A stretch of 64,000 nt of DNA, from contig NZ_JASVWB010000002.1 in NCBI RefSeq assembly GCF_030287445.1, positions 6,510,001 to 6,574,000 of the forward strand, read 5' to 3'. The position numbers were made by a program, and so were the translations under genes. This DNA is from Streptomyces sp. ALI-76-A. GTDB lineage: Bacteria > Actinomycetota > Actinomycetes > Streptomycetales > Streptomycetaceae. Below, one piece after another: positions 1 through 9,769 of this stretch (position 1 is the stretch's first letter; each line of letters begins with the position of its first letter). Below the pieces are notes generated by a model that saw only the letters and a program-made list of their open reading frames with translations, searched no databases and was not told the origin of the DNA.

Positions 1-819
1 AGCGACCTGGCGGGAGGTGACCCGCCCGTCCTGCTCGACGTCCGCTGGCAGCTCAGCGTCGCCAAGGCGGCCGGGGAGCCCTCGTTCGACGGCCGGGCCG
101 CGTACGCGGCCGGGCACCTTCCCGGCGCGGTCTTCGTCGACCTGGACCGGGAGCTCGCCGGCCCGCCCGGCACCGGTGGCCGGCACCCGCTGCCCGACCT
201 CGCGGAGTTCGGCGCCGCCATGCGCCGCGCGGGCGTCTCCCGGGGGACACCGGTGGTCGTGTACGACGGCGGACAGGGCTGGGCGGCCGCCCGTGCCTGG
301 TGGATGCTGCGCTGGACGGGTCACCCGGACGTGCGAGTCCTCGACGGCGGGTTGCCGGCCTGGCAGGGCGAGTTGTCGGTGGACATCCCCGAGCCCGCCG
401 AGGGCGACTTCCAGCCGGCGCCCGGTGCGGCGGGTCTCCTCGACGCGGACGGTGCCGCCTCGCTGGCCCGCACCGGGCTTCTGCTCGACGCGCGCGCGGG
501 GGAGCGCTACCGGGGTGAGGTCGAGCCGATCGACCCCGTCGGCGGACACATCCCGGGCGCCGTGTCCGCGCCCACCGCCGACAACGTCGCGGCCGACGGC
601 CGCTTCCTGCCCGCGGCGGAACTGGCCGCCCGCTTCAAGGCGCTGGGCGTGTCCCACGGCACCGAGGTCGGCGTCTACTGCGGCTCCGGCGTCTCCGCCG
701 CGCACCAGGTGCTGGCCCTGGCGGTCGCGGGCATCCCGGCCGCGCTGTACGTCGGTTCCTGGTCCCAGTGGTCGGCGGACCCGGCACGTCCGGTCGCCGT
801 GGGACCCGACCCCCGGTAG
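1..819 (+). CDS. Sulfurtransferase with two rhodanese domains, 5' end outside window
   Basis: The reading frame is open from the first base, so the start codon lies upstream; 272 residues are visible. Two rhodanese folds are present. The second carries the active-site loop CGSGVSA with the persulfide-forming cysteine. CGSGV loops are typical of 3-mercaptopyruvate sulfurtransferases (SseA type), whereas thiosulfate-specific enzymes usually have CRKGV, so mercaptopyruvate is the likelier sulfur donor (family knowledge). The first domain lacks a matching cysteine loop, as expected for the inactive N-terminal repeat. Probably a soluble cytoplasmic enzyme. It is followed directly by a strong hairpin and converges with sepH. 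Confidence 0.9.
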   Translation, partial: SDLAGGDPPVLLDVRWQLSVAKAAGEPSFDGRAAYAAGHLPGAVFVDLDRELAGPPGTGGRHPLPDLAEFGAAMRRAGVSRGTPVVVYDGGQGWAAARAWWMLRWTGHPDVRVLDGGLPAWQGELSVDIPEPAEGDFQPAPGAAGLLDADGAASLARTGLLLDARAGERYRGEVEPIDPVGGHIPGAVSAPTADNVAADGRFLPAAELAARFKALGVSHGTEVGVYCGSGVSAAHQVLALAVAGIPAALYVGSWSQWSADPARPVAVGPDPR

Positions 820-828
820 GCACGGCGA

Positions 829-856
829 AGGGCCCGCGCTCACGAGCGCGGGCCCT
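829..856. terminator. Bidirectional hairpin between sulfurtransferase and sepH
   Basis: Perfect 12-bp inverted repeat (AGGGCCCGCGCT, 4-nt loop CACG, then its complement). It begins 9 bases after the sulfurtransferase stop and sits between two convergent genes. There is no T-run, which is common for Streptomyces terminators. Confidence 0.75.
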
Positions 857-918
857 CAAAGCCTCGTACGAGCGGTCGTACAGCCGGCTACTTGCTCGTG
901 CCGAAGTGGCAGGGCCGG

Positions 919-1959
919 CTACTCCTGCTTCTTGCGCCGTGTCCCGAACACGATCTCGTCCCAGCTCGGGACCGCCGCCCGGCGACCCGGGCGGACACCG
1001 TCCGCCTCGGCCTGCCGGTCGGTGGCGCCGATGAGCCGGTCGCGGTGGCTGCCGACGGAACGCGGCATGAGGACGTCCGCGTAGGCGGAGCCGGCCGAGG
1101 CCGCGGGAGCCGGGGGCTCCTCCTCGTCGGGTTCCGGGACGGGCTCCTCCGTCTCGGGCTCGACGGGGCGCTCCGGGACCACCAGGTCGCCCCGGAAGCT
1201 GGGCACCGCCTCCAGCAGGCTGGTCAGCGAGTCCCGCTCGCTCACGGTCTCCTCGGCGGGCTCGTCGAGCGGGGCCGGCGGCAGGCTCGGCCGCTCCCGG
1301 TCGAGGGCGCGGTCCAGCGGACGGTCGCGCGGCAGGCGGGCGATGCGCGGTACGAAGGGAAAGCTGGGCTCCGGCGTGGCGGCGAGGTCGTCGGACTCGC
1401 CGATCAGCGAGCGCGCCTCCTCGTCGACGGCCTGGACGAGCCGCCGGGGCGGGTCGTACGTCCAGCTCGCCGAGTGCGGTTCGCCCGCGACCCGGTAGAC
1501 CAGCAGGACCTCCCAGGTGCCGTCGTCGCGGCGCCACGAGTCCCACTGCACGGTGTCCTTCTCGGCGCCGCGCAGGGTCAGCCGCTCCTGGACGGTCTCG
1601 CCCAGTTGCGGACCCGCGTTCTCGCCGGGACGGCGGACCGGAGTCTTCCGGGCCCGCTCGGCCATGAAGGCGCGCTCGGCCAGCACGGGCCCCTCGAACC
1701 GGCGTACGCGGTCGACGGGGATGCCGGCCATCTGGGCGACCTCTTCCGCGGTCGCGCCGGCACGTATCCGCGCCTGGATGTCACGGGGGCGGAGATGGCT
1801 CTCCACCTCGATCTCGATCTGGCCGAGGCGGGGCCGGTCGCCGCGCACGGCGGCGCGCAGACGTTCGTCGATCGGAAGCGTGTACTCCGTAGAGTCGGCA
1901 GCCTTCAGCACCAGCCGTGTGCCGTCATTGGAGACGGCCACGACACGCAGTTCGGGCAT
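919..1959 (-). CDS. sepH: SepH, FtsZ-binding cell-division protein
   Basis: 346 residues. The start ATG (1957-1959) is preceded by GGGAGGTCCCC, a good ribosome site; in-frame codons further upstream have none. The N-terminal ~100 residues are the DUF3071 domain with a helix-turn-helix-like segment (about residues 56-92, AEEVAQMAGIPVDRVRRFE). A long acidic, proline-rich linker follows, then a short basic C-terminus ending GTRRKKQE. This architecture matches SepH, which binds FtsZ and promotes its assembly during sporulation septation in Streptomyces (SCO5855 in S. coelicolor, from memory). It is transcribed alone, convergent with the sulfurtransferase. Confidence 0.92.
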   Translation of the reverse strand: MPELRVVAVSNDGTRLVLKAADSTEYTLPIDERLRAAVRGDRPRLGQIEIEVESHLRPRDIQARIRAGATAEEVAQMAGIPVDRVRRFEGPVLAERAFMAERARKTPVRRPGENAGPQLGETVQERLTLRGAEKDTVQWDSWRRDDGTWEVLLVYRVAGEPHSASWTYDPPRRLVQAVDEEARSLIGESDDLAATPEPSFPFVPRIARLPRDRPLDRALDRERPSLPPAPLDEPAEETVSERDSLTSLLEAVPSFRGDLVVPERPVEPETEEPVPEPDEEEPPAPAASAGSAYADVLMPRSVGSHRDRLIGATDRQAEADGVRPGRRAAVPSWDEIVFGTRRKKQE

Positions 1960-2432
1960 GGGGACCTCCCGGGTGGTGCCTGCCGACGTCACGTGCGTCG
2001 CTGCTTCCGCTAGTCGAGTGTGGCCTGCCCGGGTGCAGCCTGCCACAACCTTGCCGAGTTGCCCGGCGTGTCGGGCGCGGGCCCTGGATCGCCGTTATGG
2101 CACGGTTACCTTTTCGCAACGCTAAGTGACAAACTCCGTCACCCTGTGCAACCAGTCCCCTCCCGGCGGTCCTTGAAGGCCACGGACGCCCTGGCGGGAG
2201 ACCTGACCCAGGGCTCGCAACAGTACTCCATTCGGGCCACGTGCGTGGATTGGCGCGCCGCCCAACTTCTCCCGGTCGGCGGTGCTCGGCCGTCCTGAAG
2301 CGGATTCCGGGATCTTGGACGTGGCGCACTTCACGCAATCACCAGAAACGGAACTAATGGCTTCGTTCGCGTGTCCCCTTCTCGTGCGGCTGGACGGCCC
2401 GTTCGCGGACAGCCGCCCGCGTGGCGTGCCCG
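1960..2432. other. Intergenic region upstream of sepH
   Basis: 473 bases without a gene I can support. It holds the sepH ribosome site next to 1960 and presumably its promoter, plus the downstream region of the oxidase gene. A short minus-strand frame from about 2232 lacks a ribosome site and any recognisable family. Confidence 0.5.
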
Positions 2433-3752
2433 CTACGCCCCCAACACCCTGCGCAGGTAGTCGTTCTGGAACCGCCGGTCCGGGTCGAGCCGGTCCCGCA
2501 GCGCCGTGAACTCGCCGAAGCGCGGGTATGTCCCGGCGAGGTACTCGGCGTCGCGCGTGTGCAGCTTGCCCCAGTGCGGGCGGCCCTCGTAGGAGATGAA
2601 GATGCGCTCGGCGGCGGTGAAGTACCGCTGGTACGGCGTTCCCTTGACCATGTGGACGGCGATGTACGCGCTGTCCCGCCCCGACGCCGTGGACAGCGTG
2701 ATGTCGTCGGCCGGGGCGGTGCGCACCTCGACCGGGAAACTGATCCGGAGGCCGGAGCGGTCGACCATCGTTCTCAGCTCGCGCAGCGCCTCGACCACGG
2801 CCGCGCGCGGGACGGCGTACTCCATCTCCACGAAGCGCACCCGGCGCGGGGAGGTGAAGACCTTGTACGGGATGTCGGTGTAGGTCCGCGCGGACAGGGC
2901 CTTGCTGGAGATCCGGGCGATCGCCGGGATGGCGGCGGGCGCCGCGCGGCCGACCCACTGGGCCACCTGGAAGACGCCGTTGGAGAGGAACTCGTCCTCG
3001 AACCAGCCCGCCAGCTGTCCCACCGGCTGCTCGGGGCCCGCGCTGCGGTTGTTGCGCTTGGTGGTGGTGCTGCCGGTGTGCGGGAACCAGTAGAACTCGA
3101 AGTGCTCGTTCTCGGCCCACAGTTCGTCGAACTCGGCGACGACCCGGTCGAAGGGCATCGGCTCCTCGCGGGCGGCGAGCAGGAACACCGGTTCCACGGC
3201 GAAGGTGATCGCGGTGACGATGCCGAGCGCTCCGAGGCCCACCCGCGCCGCGGCGAAGACCTCCGGGTTCTCCTCCTCCGAGCAGGTGAGGAGCGAGCCG
3301 TCGGCCGTGACCAGCTCCAGGCCCCTGATCTGCGCGGCGATGGAGGCCGACTCGCGGCCGGTGCCGTGCGTGCCGGTACTGGTGGCCCCGGAGACCGTCT
3401 GCTCCATGACGTCGCCCATGTTGGTCAGCGACAGGCCCTCTCGGGCCAGGGCTATGTTGAGCCGCTTGAGCGGGGTGCCGGCCTCGACCGTGACGGTCAT
3501 GGATTCCCGGTCGATGTCCCGGATGCCGGTCAACAGTTGAGGGCGGATCAACACTCCGTCGGTGGCGGCGATGGACGTGAAGGAGTGCCCGGTACCGACG
3601 GCCTTCACCCGCAGCCCGTCCTCGGCGGCCTTCCGTACGGCATCCGCCAGTTCGTCCACCGAGGCCGGAGTGACCTCCCGCGCGGGCCGGGCAGCGACGT
3701 TGCCGCCCCAGTTACGCCACGTGCCGTTCTTCCCGCTCGCCGTGCTGCTCAA
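2433..3752 (-). CDS. FAD-linked D-arabinono-1,4-lactone oxidase family protein
   Basis: 439 residues. It belongs to the vanillyl-alcohol-oxidase/PCMH flavoprotein superfamily. The FAD-binding half (about residues 20-190) includes VKAVGTGHSFT, where the histidine position often carries covalent FAD, and the segment SGATSTGTHGTG. The C-terminal half is ALO-like, with HWGKLHTRDAEYL and RRFQNDYLRRVLG near the end. Family members oxidise aldonolactones or alditols; the substrate here is unknown. The start at 3752 overlaps the end of the upstream MFS gene by 41 bases, so the two are co-transcribed and translation is probably coupled. Confidence 0.85.
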   Translation of the reverse strand: MSSTASGKNGTWRNWGGNVAARPAREVTPASVDELADAVRKAAEDGLRVKAVGTGHSFTSIAATDGVLIRPQLLTGIRDIDRESMTVTVEAGTPLKRLNIALAREGLSLTNMGDVMEQTVSGATSTGTHGTGRESASIAAQIRGLELVTADGSLLTCSEEENPEVFAAARVGLGALGIVTAITFAVEPVFLLAAREEPMPFDRVVAEFDELWAENEHFEFYWFPHTGSTTTKRNNRSAGPEQPVGQLAGWFEDEFLSNGVFQVAQWVGRAAPAAIPAIARISSKALSARTYTDIPYKVFTSPRRVRFVEMEYAVPRAAVVEALRELRTMVDRSGLRISFPVEVRTAPADDITLSTASGRDSAYIAVHMVKGTPYQRYFTAAERIFISYEGRPHWGKLHTRDAEYLAGTYPRFGEFTALRDRLDPDRRFQNDYLRRVLGA

Positions 3753-4950
3753 CAGTGCCTCCCCGATGCGGAACCGGCCTGTTGAGCCGGCGGTACCCGA
3801 GGAAACCGACCGCGACCGCGACGGCCCCGGACACCGCCGGGACCACGTACCCGGCCTGCGCGCCGGCGGCGTCGATCACCCAGCCGGACGCGGAGGAGCC
3901 GAGCGCGACCCCGACCGCGAGTCCCGTGCTCACCCAGGTCATGCCTTCGGTCAGTTGCGCGCGTGGTACGTGCTGCTCGATGAGGGACATCGTCGTGATC
4001 ATCGTGGGAGCGATGGACAGCCCCGCAACGAACAGCGCCACGGCCAGAAACGGCAAGTTCCCGACCAGTAGGAGGGGGATCATACTCACGGCCATCGCGC
4101 AGATGCCCAGCAGCCAGCGAGGTTCGGGCGCTCCCTTGAAGCGCAGCAGCCCGAACACGAATCCGGCGGCGCAGGAGCCCGCCGCGTACACCGCGAGGAC
4201 CACGCTGGCGGCGCCCTTGTGCCCCTGCTCGTCGGCGAAGGCGACGGTGACCACGTCGACCGCCCCGAAGATCGCGCCGGTCGCCACGAAGGTCGCCACC
4301 AGTACCTGTAGCCCGGGGGAGCGCAGAGCCGAACCGCCGCCCTGCTGCGCGCGGGGATGCGGCGCGGGCTCGGTGGCGCGCTGCGCGGTCAGCCAGAAGA
4401 CGCCGACCGCGAGGAAGCACGCGGCGAGCAGCGGACCGGCCTCCGGGAACCAGGCCGTGGACAGGCCGATGGAGATGATCGGCCCGAAGATGAAGCAGAC
4501 CTCGTCGATCACGGACTCGAAGGAGTACGCCGTGTGCAGGTGCGGAGTGTCCCGGTACAGGGCCGCCCATCGCGCGCGGATCATCGCGCCGACACTCGGC
4601 ACGCACCCGATGCCGGCGCTGAACACGTACAGCGTCCAGTCGGGCCACTCGTAGTGCGCGGCGAACAGCAGCCCGGCCGCCGCGACCAGGGAGATCATCG
4701 TCGCCGGGCGCAGCACCCGCCGCTGCCCGTACTGGTCCACCATGCGCGAGACCTGCGGACCCGCCACCGCGGCGGCCAGCGCGATGGTCGCCGACAGCGC
4801 GCCGGCCAGGCCGTACCGCCCGGTCAGCTGGGAGATCATCGTGACCACGCCGATGCCCATCATCGACAGCGGCATCCGGCCGAGGAGTCCCGCGGCGGAG
4901 AAGCCCTTGGAGCCGGGAGCGGCGAAGAGGGCGAGGTAGGGGCTGGGCAC
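3712..4950 (-). CDS. MFS transporter, probable 12-helix efflux permease
   Basis: 412 residues, almost entirely hydrophobic helices with short loops, consistent with 12 transmembrane segments. The loop after helix 2 reads MVDQYGQRRVL, matching the DxxGxRR motif of the major facilitator superfamily. A hydrophilic central loop rich in Q and G (about residues 195-208) separates the two halves. No substrate can be read from the sequence. It is first in a two-gene minus-strand unit with the lactone oxidase and is divergent from the ferrochelatase gene across about 200 bases. Confidence 0.87.
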   Translation of the reverse strand: MPSPYLALFAAPGSKGFSAAGLLGRMPLSMMGIGVVTMISQLTGRYGLAGALSATIALAAAVAGPQVSRMVDQYGQRRVLRPATMISLVAAAGLLFAAHYEWPDWTLYVFSAGIGCVPSVGAMIRARWAALYRDTPHLHTAYSFESVIDEVCFIFGPIISIGLSTAWFPEAGPLLAACFLAVGVFWLTAQRATEPAPHPRAQQGGGSALRSPGLQVLVATFVATGAIFGAVDVVTVAFADEQGHKGAASVVLAVYAAGSCAAGFVFGLLRFKGAPEPRWLLGICAMAVSMIPLLLVGNLPFLAVALFVAGLSIAPTMITTMSLIEQHVPRAQLTEGMTWVSTGLAVGVALGSSASGWVIDAAGAQAGYVVPAVSGAVAVAVGFLGYRRLNRPVPHRGGTVEQHGEREERHVA

Positions 4951-5149
4951 GGGTGTCTCCGGTCGGGCGGAAGCGGCGGCGGCCCGGCAGCGGGAGCGCC
5001 GCCGGGGAGCAGCGGTTCAGTAAGGCGTGAATACGGCCCGTACAGCTTACGAGTGAGGTGACCCTAACGCACCTGGCCGGACGCACGGGGAACCCGGGTG
5101 GTCACCCCGCCGTTTTTCGGCTGTCAGTACCGGATGACAGGATCGACCC

Positions 5150-6277
5150 ATGCCAGACGTGCTCGATGCCACCCCCTACGACGCCCTGCTCCTGCTCTCG
5201 TTCGGCGGCCCGGAGGGGCCGGACGACGTCGTCCCGTTCCTGGAGAACGTGACCCGGGGGCGCGGTATCCCCAAGGAACGCCTCAAGGAAGTCGGTCAGC
5301 ACTACTTCCTCTTCGGCGGGGTCAGCCCGATCAACGACCAGAACCGCGCCCTTCTGGACGCCCTCCGCAAGGACTTCGCGGACCACGGCCTGGACCTGCC
5401 GGTCTACTGGGGCAACCGCAACTGGGCGCCCTACCTGACGGACACCCTGCGCGAGATGACCGCCGACGGCCGCCGCCGCGTCCTGGTCCTCGCCACCAGC
5501 GCCTACGCCTCGTACTCGGGCTGCCGCCAGTACCGCGAGAACCTCGCCGACGCGCTGGCCGCCCTGCGGGCGGAGGGCCTGGAACCGCCGCGGGTCGACA
5601 AGGTGCGGCACTACTTCAACCACCCGGGCTTCCTGGAGCCGATGATCGGGGGGGTGCTCGAGTCCCTCGCCGGCCTCCCCGAGGACGTCCGTGACGACGC
5701 CCACCTCGCGTTCACCACCCACTCGATCCCCACCGCCTCCGCGGACACCTCCGGCCCGGTCGAGGGCCACGGCGACGGCGGCGCCTACGTCCGGCAGCAC
5801 CTGGACGTGGCACAGGTGATCGCCGACGCCGTCCGCGAGCGCACCGGCGTCGACCACCCCTGGCAGCTCGTCTACCAGTCCCGCTCCGGCGCCCCGCACA
5901 TCCCGTGGCTGGAGCCCGACATCTGCGACCACCTGGAGGAGCGGCACGCGGCCGGGGTACCCGCGGTCGTCATGGTCCCCATCGGCTTCGTCTCCGACCA
6001 CATGGAGGTCCTGTACGACCTCGACACGGAGGCCAGGGCCAGGGCCGAGGAGCTGGGACTGCCGGTGCGCCGCTCGGCCACCGTCGGCGACGACCCCCGG
6101 TTCGCCGCCGCGATCCGCGACCTCGTCCTGGAGCGCGCGGCCGTCGAGCGCGCCGAGCAGGTCACTCCGTGTGCCCTGGGCCGGCTCGGCGCGAGCCACG
6201 ACCTGTGCCCGGCGGGCTGCTGCCCGGCCCGTGCCCCGCACCCCGCCGCGGCGGGCGCCGACAGCCCCTACGCGTGA
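5150..6277 (+). CDS. hemH: Ferrochelatase (coproporphyrin ferrochelatase type)
   Basis: 375 residues, normal for the actinobacterial enzyme. It opens with [18 protein letters not shown], a hallmark of the family, and has [10 protein letters not shown] with the metal-binding histidine near the middle and [18 protein letters not shown] in the C-terminal half. A cysteine-rich tail ([14 protein letters not shown]) matches the [2Fe-2S] ligand region of actinobacterial ferrochelatases. In Actinobacteria the enzyme inserts iron into coproporphyrin III (CpfC activity). The stop codon lies 8 bases before the start of the next gene, so the two form an operon. Confidence 0.95.
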   Translation: MPDVLDATPYDALLLLSFGGPEGPDDVVPFLENVTRGRGIPKERLKEVGQHYFLFGGVSPINDQNRALLDALRKDFADHGLDLPVYWGNRNWAPYLTDTLREMTADGRRRVLVLATSAYASYSGCRQYRENLADALAALRAEGLEPPRVDKVRHYFNHPGFLEPMIGGVLESLAGLPEDVRDDAHLAFTTHSIPTASADTSGPVEGHGDGGAYVRQHLDVAQVIADAVRERTGVDHPWQLVYQSRSGAPHIPWLEPDICDHLEERHAAGVPAVVMVPIGFVSDHMEVLYDLDTEARARAEELGLPVRRSATVGDDPRFAAAIRDLVLERAAVERAEQVTPCALGRLGASHDLCPAGCCPARAPHPAAAGADSPYA

Positions 6278-6285
6278 GGACCCCC

Positions 6286-7101
6286 GTGACCGACCCCCTG
6301 CACTCGGACCTGCTCGTACTCGCCCAGGAGGCCGCCCGCCGGGCTGGCGCGCTGCTGCGGGACGGCCGCCCGGCCGACCTCTCGGTCGCGAGGACCAAGT
6401 CGAGCCCGATCGACGTGGTCACCGAGATGGACATCGCGGCGGAGAAACTGATCACAAACCTCATCTCCGAGCACCGCCCGGACGACGGTTTCCTCGGCGA
6501 GGAAGGCGCCTCCACCGAGGGCACCAGCGGCGTCCGCTGGGTGATCGACCCGCTCGACGGCACGGTCAACTACCTGTACGGACTGCCCACTTGGTCGGTC
6601 TCCATCGCGGCCGAGCAGGACGGCGAGACCGTCGTCGGGGTCGTCGCGGTCCCGATGCGCGGCGAGACCTTCCACGCGGTCCGGGGCGGGGGTGCCCGGG
6701 CCACCGGCGCCTGGGACGGCGAGCGCGAGCTGGCCTGCCGCCCCGCGCCCCCGCTGGAGCAGGCGCTGGTCTCGACCGGCTTCAACTACGTCACCGAGGT
6801 CCGCGTCCACCAGGCCGAGGTCGCCCGCAAGCTGATCCCGCTGCTGCGCGACATCCGGCGCGGGGGTTCGGCCGCCGTGGACCTGTGCGACGTCGCCGCG
6901 GGCCGCCTCGACGGCTATTACGAGCGCGGTCTGCACCCCTGGGACCTCGCCGCCGGTGACCTCATCGCCCGTGAGGCGGGCGCCCTGACCGGTGGACGGC
7001 CCGGAGAGCGCCCCGCACACGCCCTGACGGTCGCGGCCTCCCCGGGCGTCTTCGAGCCCCTCCAGCGCCTGCTGGAGGACTTCGGCGCCTGGCGCGACTG
7101 A
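6286..7101 (+). CDS. Inositol monophosphatase family protein
   Basis: 271 residues from GTG 6286, which has GAGGA 5 bases upstream. An in-frame GTG at 6274 overlaps the ferrochelatase stop and has a poorer site. Lithium-sensitive phosphatase motifs are present: DVVTEMD, GEEG, WVIDPLDGTVNYLYG (metal and phosphate site) and HPWDLAAGDLIAREAGA near the end. The family hydrolyses inositol-1-phosphate, histidinol phosphate or sugar phosphates; which one cannot be told from sequence. Likely translated from the ferrochelatase message and closed by the strong hairpin near 7,230. Confidence 0.9.
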   Translation: MTDPLHSDLLVLAQEAARRAGALLRDGRPADLSVARTKSSPIDVVTEMDIAAEKLITNLISEHRPDDGFLGEEGASTEGTSGVRWVIDPLDGTVNYLYGLPTWSVSIAAEQDGETVVGVVAVPMRGETFHAVRGGGARATGAWDGERELACRPAPPLEQALVSTGFNYVTEVRVHQAEVARKLIPLLRDIRRGGSAAVDLCDVAAGRLDGYYERGLHPWDLAAGDLIAREAGALTGGRPGERPAHALTVAASPGVFEPLQRLLEDFGAWRD

Positions 7102-7215
7102 CGGGGACGGGCGCACCGCGTCGGCGTCCTGGCCGGCGGCACCCGCAGCGGGCACCCACCAGGCCCGCCGCCCCGGCGCGTCGGCCGCGCGGGCCCGGCA
7201 CCCGGAGGCAGCAGA

Positions 7216-7252
7216 AGCGGGGCCCCGGCGCTGGATTCGCCGGGGCCCCGCT
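7216..7252. terminator. Bidirectional hairpin terminator
   Basis: Perfect 15-bp inverted repeat with a 7-nt loop (CTGGATT), placed between the convergent phosphatase and the 57-residue gene. Confidence 0.85.
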
Positions 7253-7270
7253 GTGGTGCTGACGAGCTGA

Positions 7271-7444
7271 TCAGACGCGCTGCGCGCCGACCTCCACACC
7301 GTGCTCGGCGGCCAGGCGGCGCAGATCGTCGAGCTCGGCTTCTTCGACCTCCGCGAGGAAGTCGTCGCCGGTCTCGCGCGCCCGCGTCAGGTCGGACTCG
7401 GTCGCCCTTATGCGCTGCAGAAGTCCTGCGGTGAATGCGTCCAT
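7271..7444 (-). CDS. Small conserved Streptomyces protein, 57 residues
   Basis: Starts at ATG 7442-7444 with GAGGGGG just upstream. The product (MDAFTAGLLQRI...) is highly charged and predicted helical (ESDLTRARETGDDFLAEVEEAELDD), with no membrane segment and no recognisable domain. The clear ribosome site, the terminator directly after it and high third-position GC support a real gene. Function unknown. Confidence 0.7.
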   Translation of the reverse strand: MDAFTAGLLQRIRATESDLTRARETGDDFLAEVEEAELDDLRRLAAEHGVEVGAQRV

Positions 7445-7858
7445 GCTGCGCCCCCTCGTCCTGGGTCGTGGGTCGATGGCACGGGGGTGTGCCGTTCGGA
7501 AGGGGCGATCACGTCTCCAGTAGATGCCCAGCGCGCTGCCCTGCTGGGCGGCGACGGTGCCGGACACCCACGCCCACTCTGCGGAAGCGGATCGCGGAGT
7601 GCCGCATGGTGCTACGGCACATGCAGAGCGTGATCGCGGGGTGTAAAGCCGTCCTCCCCCCGCTCCCTTCCACAGAAACCTCAAGGCGACGAGAAAATCC
7701 TCCCTTCCCCCGCCTCACACCTGTCCTTCAGGCTGTGCTCACCCGCCTTACAGCCGACTTATGGCCGAAAAGGGCAGGATGGAGCTTCCACACTCACCGA
7801 CCCCCCTGCCCACGTGGGCGAAAGCGCTACGCGGGTGGACACAGGAAGGACAAGCGAC
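7445..7858. other. Divergent intergenic region upstream of cutR
   Basis: 414 bases between the divergent 57-residue gene and cutR. It must contain both promoters. AGGAAGGA at 7843-7850 is the cutR ribosome site. No other convincing feature is visible. Confidence 0.5.
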
Positions 7859-8512
7859 GTGCGCGTACTCGTCGTCGAGGACGAGCAACTGCTCGCCGAT
7901 GCGGTGGCCACCGGACTGCGCCGGGAGGCCATGGCCGTCGACGTCGTGTACGACGGAGCGGCCGCCCTGGAACGCATCGGCGTCAACGACTACGACGTGG
8001 TCGTCCTCGACCGCGACCTCCCGCTCGTGCACGGTGACGACGTGTGCCGCAAGATCGTCGAACTCGGCATGCCCACCCGCGTGCTGATGCTCACGGCATC
8101 CGGTGACGTCAGCGACCGGGTGGAGGGCCTGGAGATCGGCGCCGACGACTACCTCCCCAAGCCCTTCGCGTTCAGCGAGCTGACGGCCCGCGTGCGTGCC
8201 CTGGGGCGGCGTACGAGCGTGCCCCTTCCGCCCGTCCTGGAGCGCGCCGGGATCAAGCTCGACCCCAACCGCCGCGAAGTCTTCCGGGACGGCAAGGAGG
8301 TCCAGCTGGCGCCCAAGGAGTTCGCGGTGCTGGAGGTGCTGATGCGCAGCGAGGGAGCCGTGGTCTCCGCGGAGCAGCTCCTGGAGAAGGCCTGGGACGA
8401 GAACACCGATCCGTTCACCAACGTCGTCCGCGTCACCGTCATGACGCTGCGCCGCAAGCTGGGCGAGCCCGCGGTCATCGTGACCGTCCCCGGCTCGGGC
8501 TACCGGATCTGA
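7859..8512 (+). CDS. cutR: CutR, OmpR-family response regulator
   Basis: 217 residues from GTG 7859, chosen because AGGAAGGA lies 8 bases upstream. It has a receiver domain (phospho-acceptor Asp in VVVLDRDLPL, conserved Lys in YLPKPFAFSEL) and a C-terminal winged helix (KEFAVLEVLMRSEGAVVS, ending VPGSGYRI). From memory it is nearly identical to S. lividans/S. coelicolor CutR (SCO5862). It is the transcription factor of the CutRS pair, first linked to actinorhodin control and later to envelope/secretion stress. cutS begins 6 bases after its stop. Confidence 0.95.
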   Translation: MRVLVVEDEQLLADAVATGLRREAMAVDVVYDGAAALERIGVNDYDVVVLDRDLPLVHGDDVCRKIVELGMPTRVLMLTASGDVSDRVEGLEIGADDYLPKPFAFSELTARVRALGRRTSVPLPPVLERAGIKLDPNRREVFRDGKEVQLAPKEFAVLEVLMRSEGAVVSAEQLLEKAWDENTDPFTNVVRVTVMTLRRKLGEPAVIVTVPGSGYRI

Positions 8513-8518
8513 TCCCCC

Positions 8519-9769
8519 ATGGCCGCCACCCCGGCGCCTCCCCAGGCGCCCCCGAAGCCCACCTGGGACCCCCGGAGGCCGGAGCCGCCCTTCCCGTGGC
8601 TGCGCCCGACCATCCGCATACGGCTCACGCTGCTGTACGGCGGCATGTTCCTGATCGCCGGCATCCTGCTGCTCTCGATCATCTACCTGCTGGCCGCCCA
8701 GGCCCTGAACACGGGCAACGAACCGCTGTTCAAGATCGTCGACGGCAGGTCCGTCAGCGTCACCAGCAGCAACTGCCCGGCGGTCAACGGCGCGAACGAC
8801 ATCGAGCTGGACAAGTTCAACCAGCTGATCAGCGCGTGCATCGACCACCAGCGCCAGATCGCCCTGGACAACCTGCTCAGCCGTTCCCTGCTGGCCCTGC
8901 TGGGCCTGGCGATCATCGCCTTCGCCTTCGGCTACGCGATGGCCGGCCGGGTCCTGTCACCGCTCGGCCGGATCACCCGCACCGCGCGCGCCGTGGCGGG
9001 CTCGGACCTGTCCCGCCGGATCGAGCTGGACGGCCCGGACGACGAGCTCAAGGAGCTCGCGGACACCTTCGACGAGATGCTGGAGCGCCTGCAACGGGCC
9101 TTCACCGCGCAGCAGCGCTTCGTCGGCAACGCCTCGCACGAGCTGAGGACCCCGCTGGCGATCAACCGCACGCTTCTCGAGGTGCACCTGTCGGACCCGG
9201 ACGCCCCGATGGAGCTGCAACAGCTCGGCAAGACGCTGCTGGCCACCAACGAGCGCAGCGAGCAGCTCGTCGAGGGCCTGCTGCTGCTGGCCCGCAGCGA
9301 CAACCAGATCGTCGAGCGCAAACCGGTCGATCTCGCGGAGGTGGCCGAGCAGGCCGTCGACCAGGTGCACGCCGAGGCGGAGGCCAAGGGCGTGCTGATC
9401 CGGGGCGAGCAGAAACCGGCGGTCGTCCAGGGCAACGGCGTGCTGCTGGAGCGGATCGCCCTGAACCTCGTCCAGAACGCCGTGCGGTACAACGTGCCCG
9501 AGGGCGGCTGGGTCGAGGTCACCACGGAGATCCAGCACGGCCAGGCGATGCTGGTGGTGTCCAACACCGGTCCGGTGGTGCCGGCCTACGAGATCGACAA
9601 CCTTTTCGAGCCGTTCAGGCGGTTGCGTACCGAGCGAACGGGCAGCGACAAGGGTGTGGGCCTCGGCCTGTCGATCGCCCGGTCCGTGGCCCGGGCGCAC
9701 GGCGGACACATTTCGGCCCTGCCGCGCGAAGGGGGTGGGCTCGTGATGCGGGTGACCCTGCCTGTCTGA
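8519..9769 (+). CDS. cutS: CutS, sensor histidine kinase
   Basis: 416 residues. Order: cytoplasmic proline-rich N-terminus, membrane helix ~37-61, a short extracytoplasmic sensor domain (~62-118), second helix ~119-142, HAMP, the phospho-acceptor histidine in NASHELRTPL, and a HATPase domain with the N box (NLVQNAVRYN) and G2-type box (GVGLGLSIARSVARAHGG). The sensor domain carries two cysteines, C86 and C107, suited to forming a disulfide. The cysteine pair has been proposed as the redox-sensing element of CutS (established, from memory). Operon with cutR. Confidence 0.95.
   Translation: MAATPAPPQAPPKPTWDPRRPEPPFPWLRPTIRIRLTLLYGGMFLIAGILLLSIIYLLAAQALNTGNEPLFKIVDGRSVSVTSSNCPAVNGANDIELDKFNQLISACIDHQRQIALDNLLSRSLLALLGLAIIAFAFGYAMAGRVLSPLGRITRTARAVAGSDLSRRIELDGPDDELKELADTFDEMLERLQRAFTAQQRFVGNASHELRTPLAINRTLLEVHLSDPDAPMELQQLGKTLLATNERSEQLVEGLLLLARSDNQIVERKPVDLAEVAEQAVDQVHAEAEAKGVLIRGEQKPAVVQGNGVLLERIALNLVQNAVRYNVPEGGWVEVTTEIQHGQAMLVVSNTGPVVPAYEIDNLFEPFRRLRTERTGSDKGVGLGLSIARSVARAHGGHISALPREGGGLVMRVTLPV

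Noticed and set aside
2122..2432. Possible small minus-strand gene in the sepH-oxidase gap
   Set aside because: No ribosome site and no protein-like composition beyond a short stretch.
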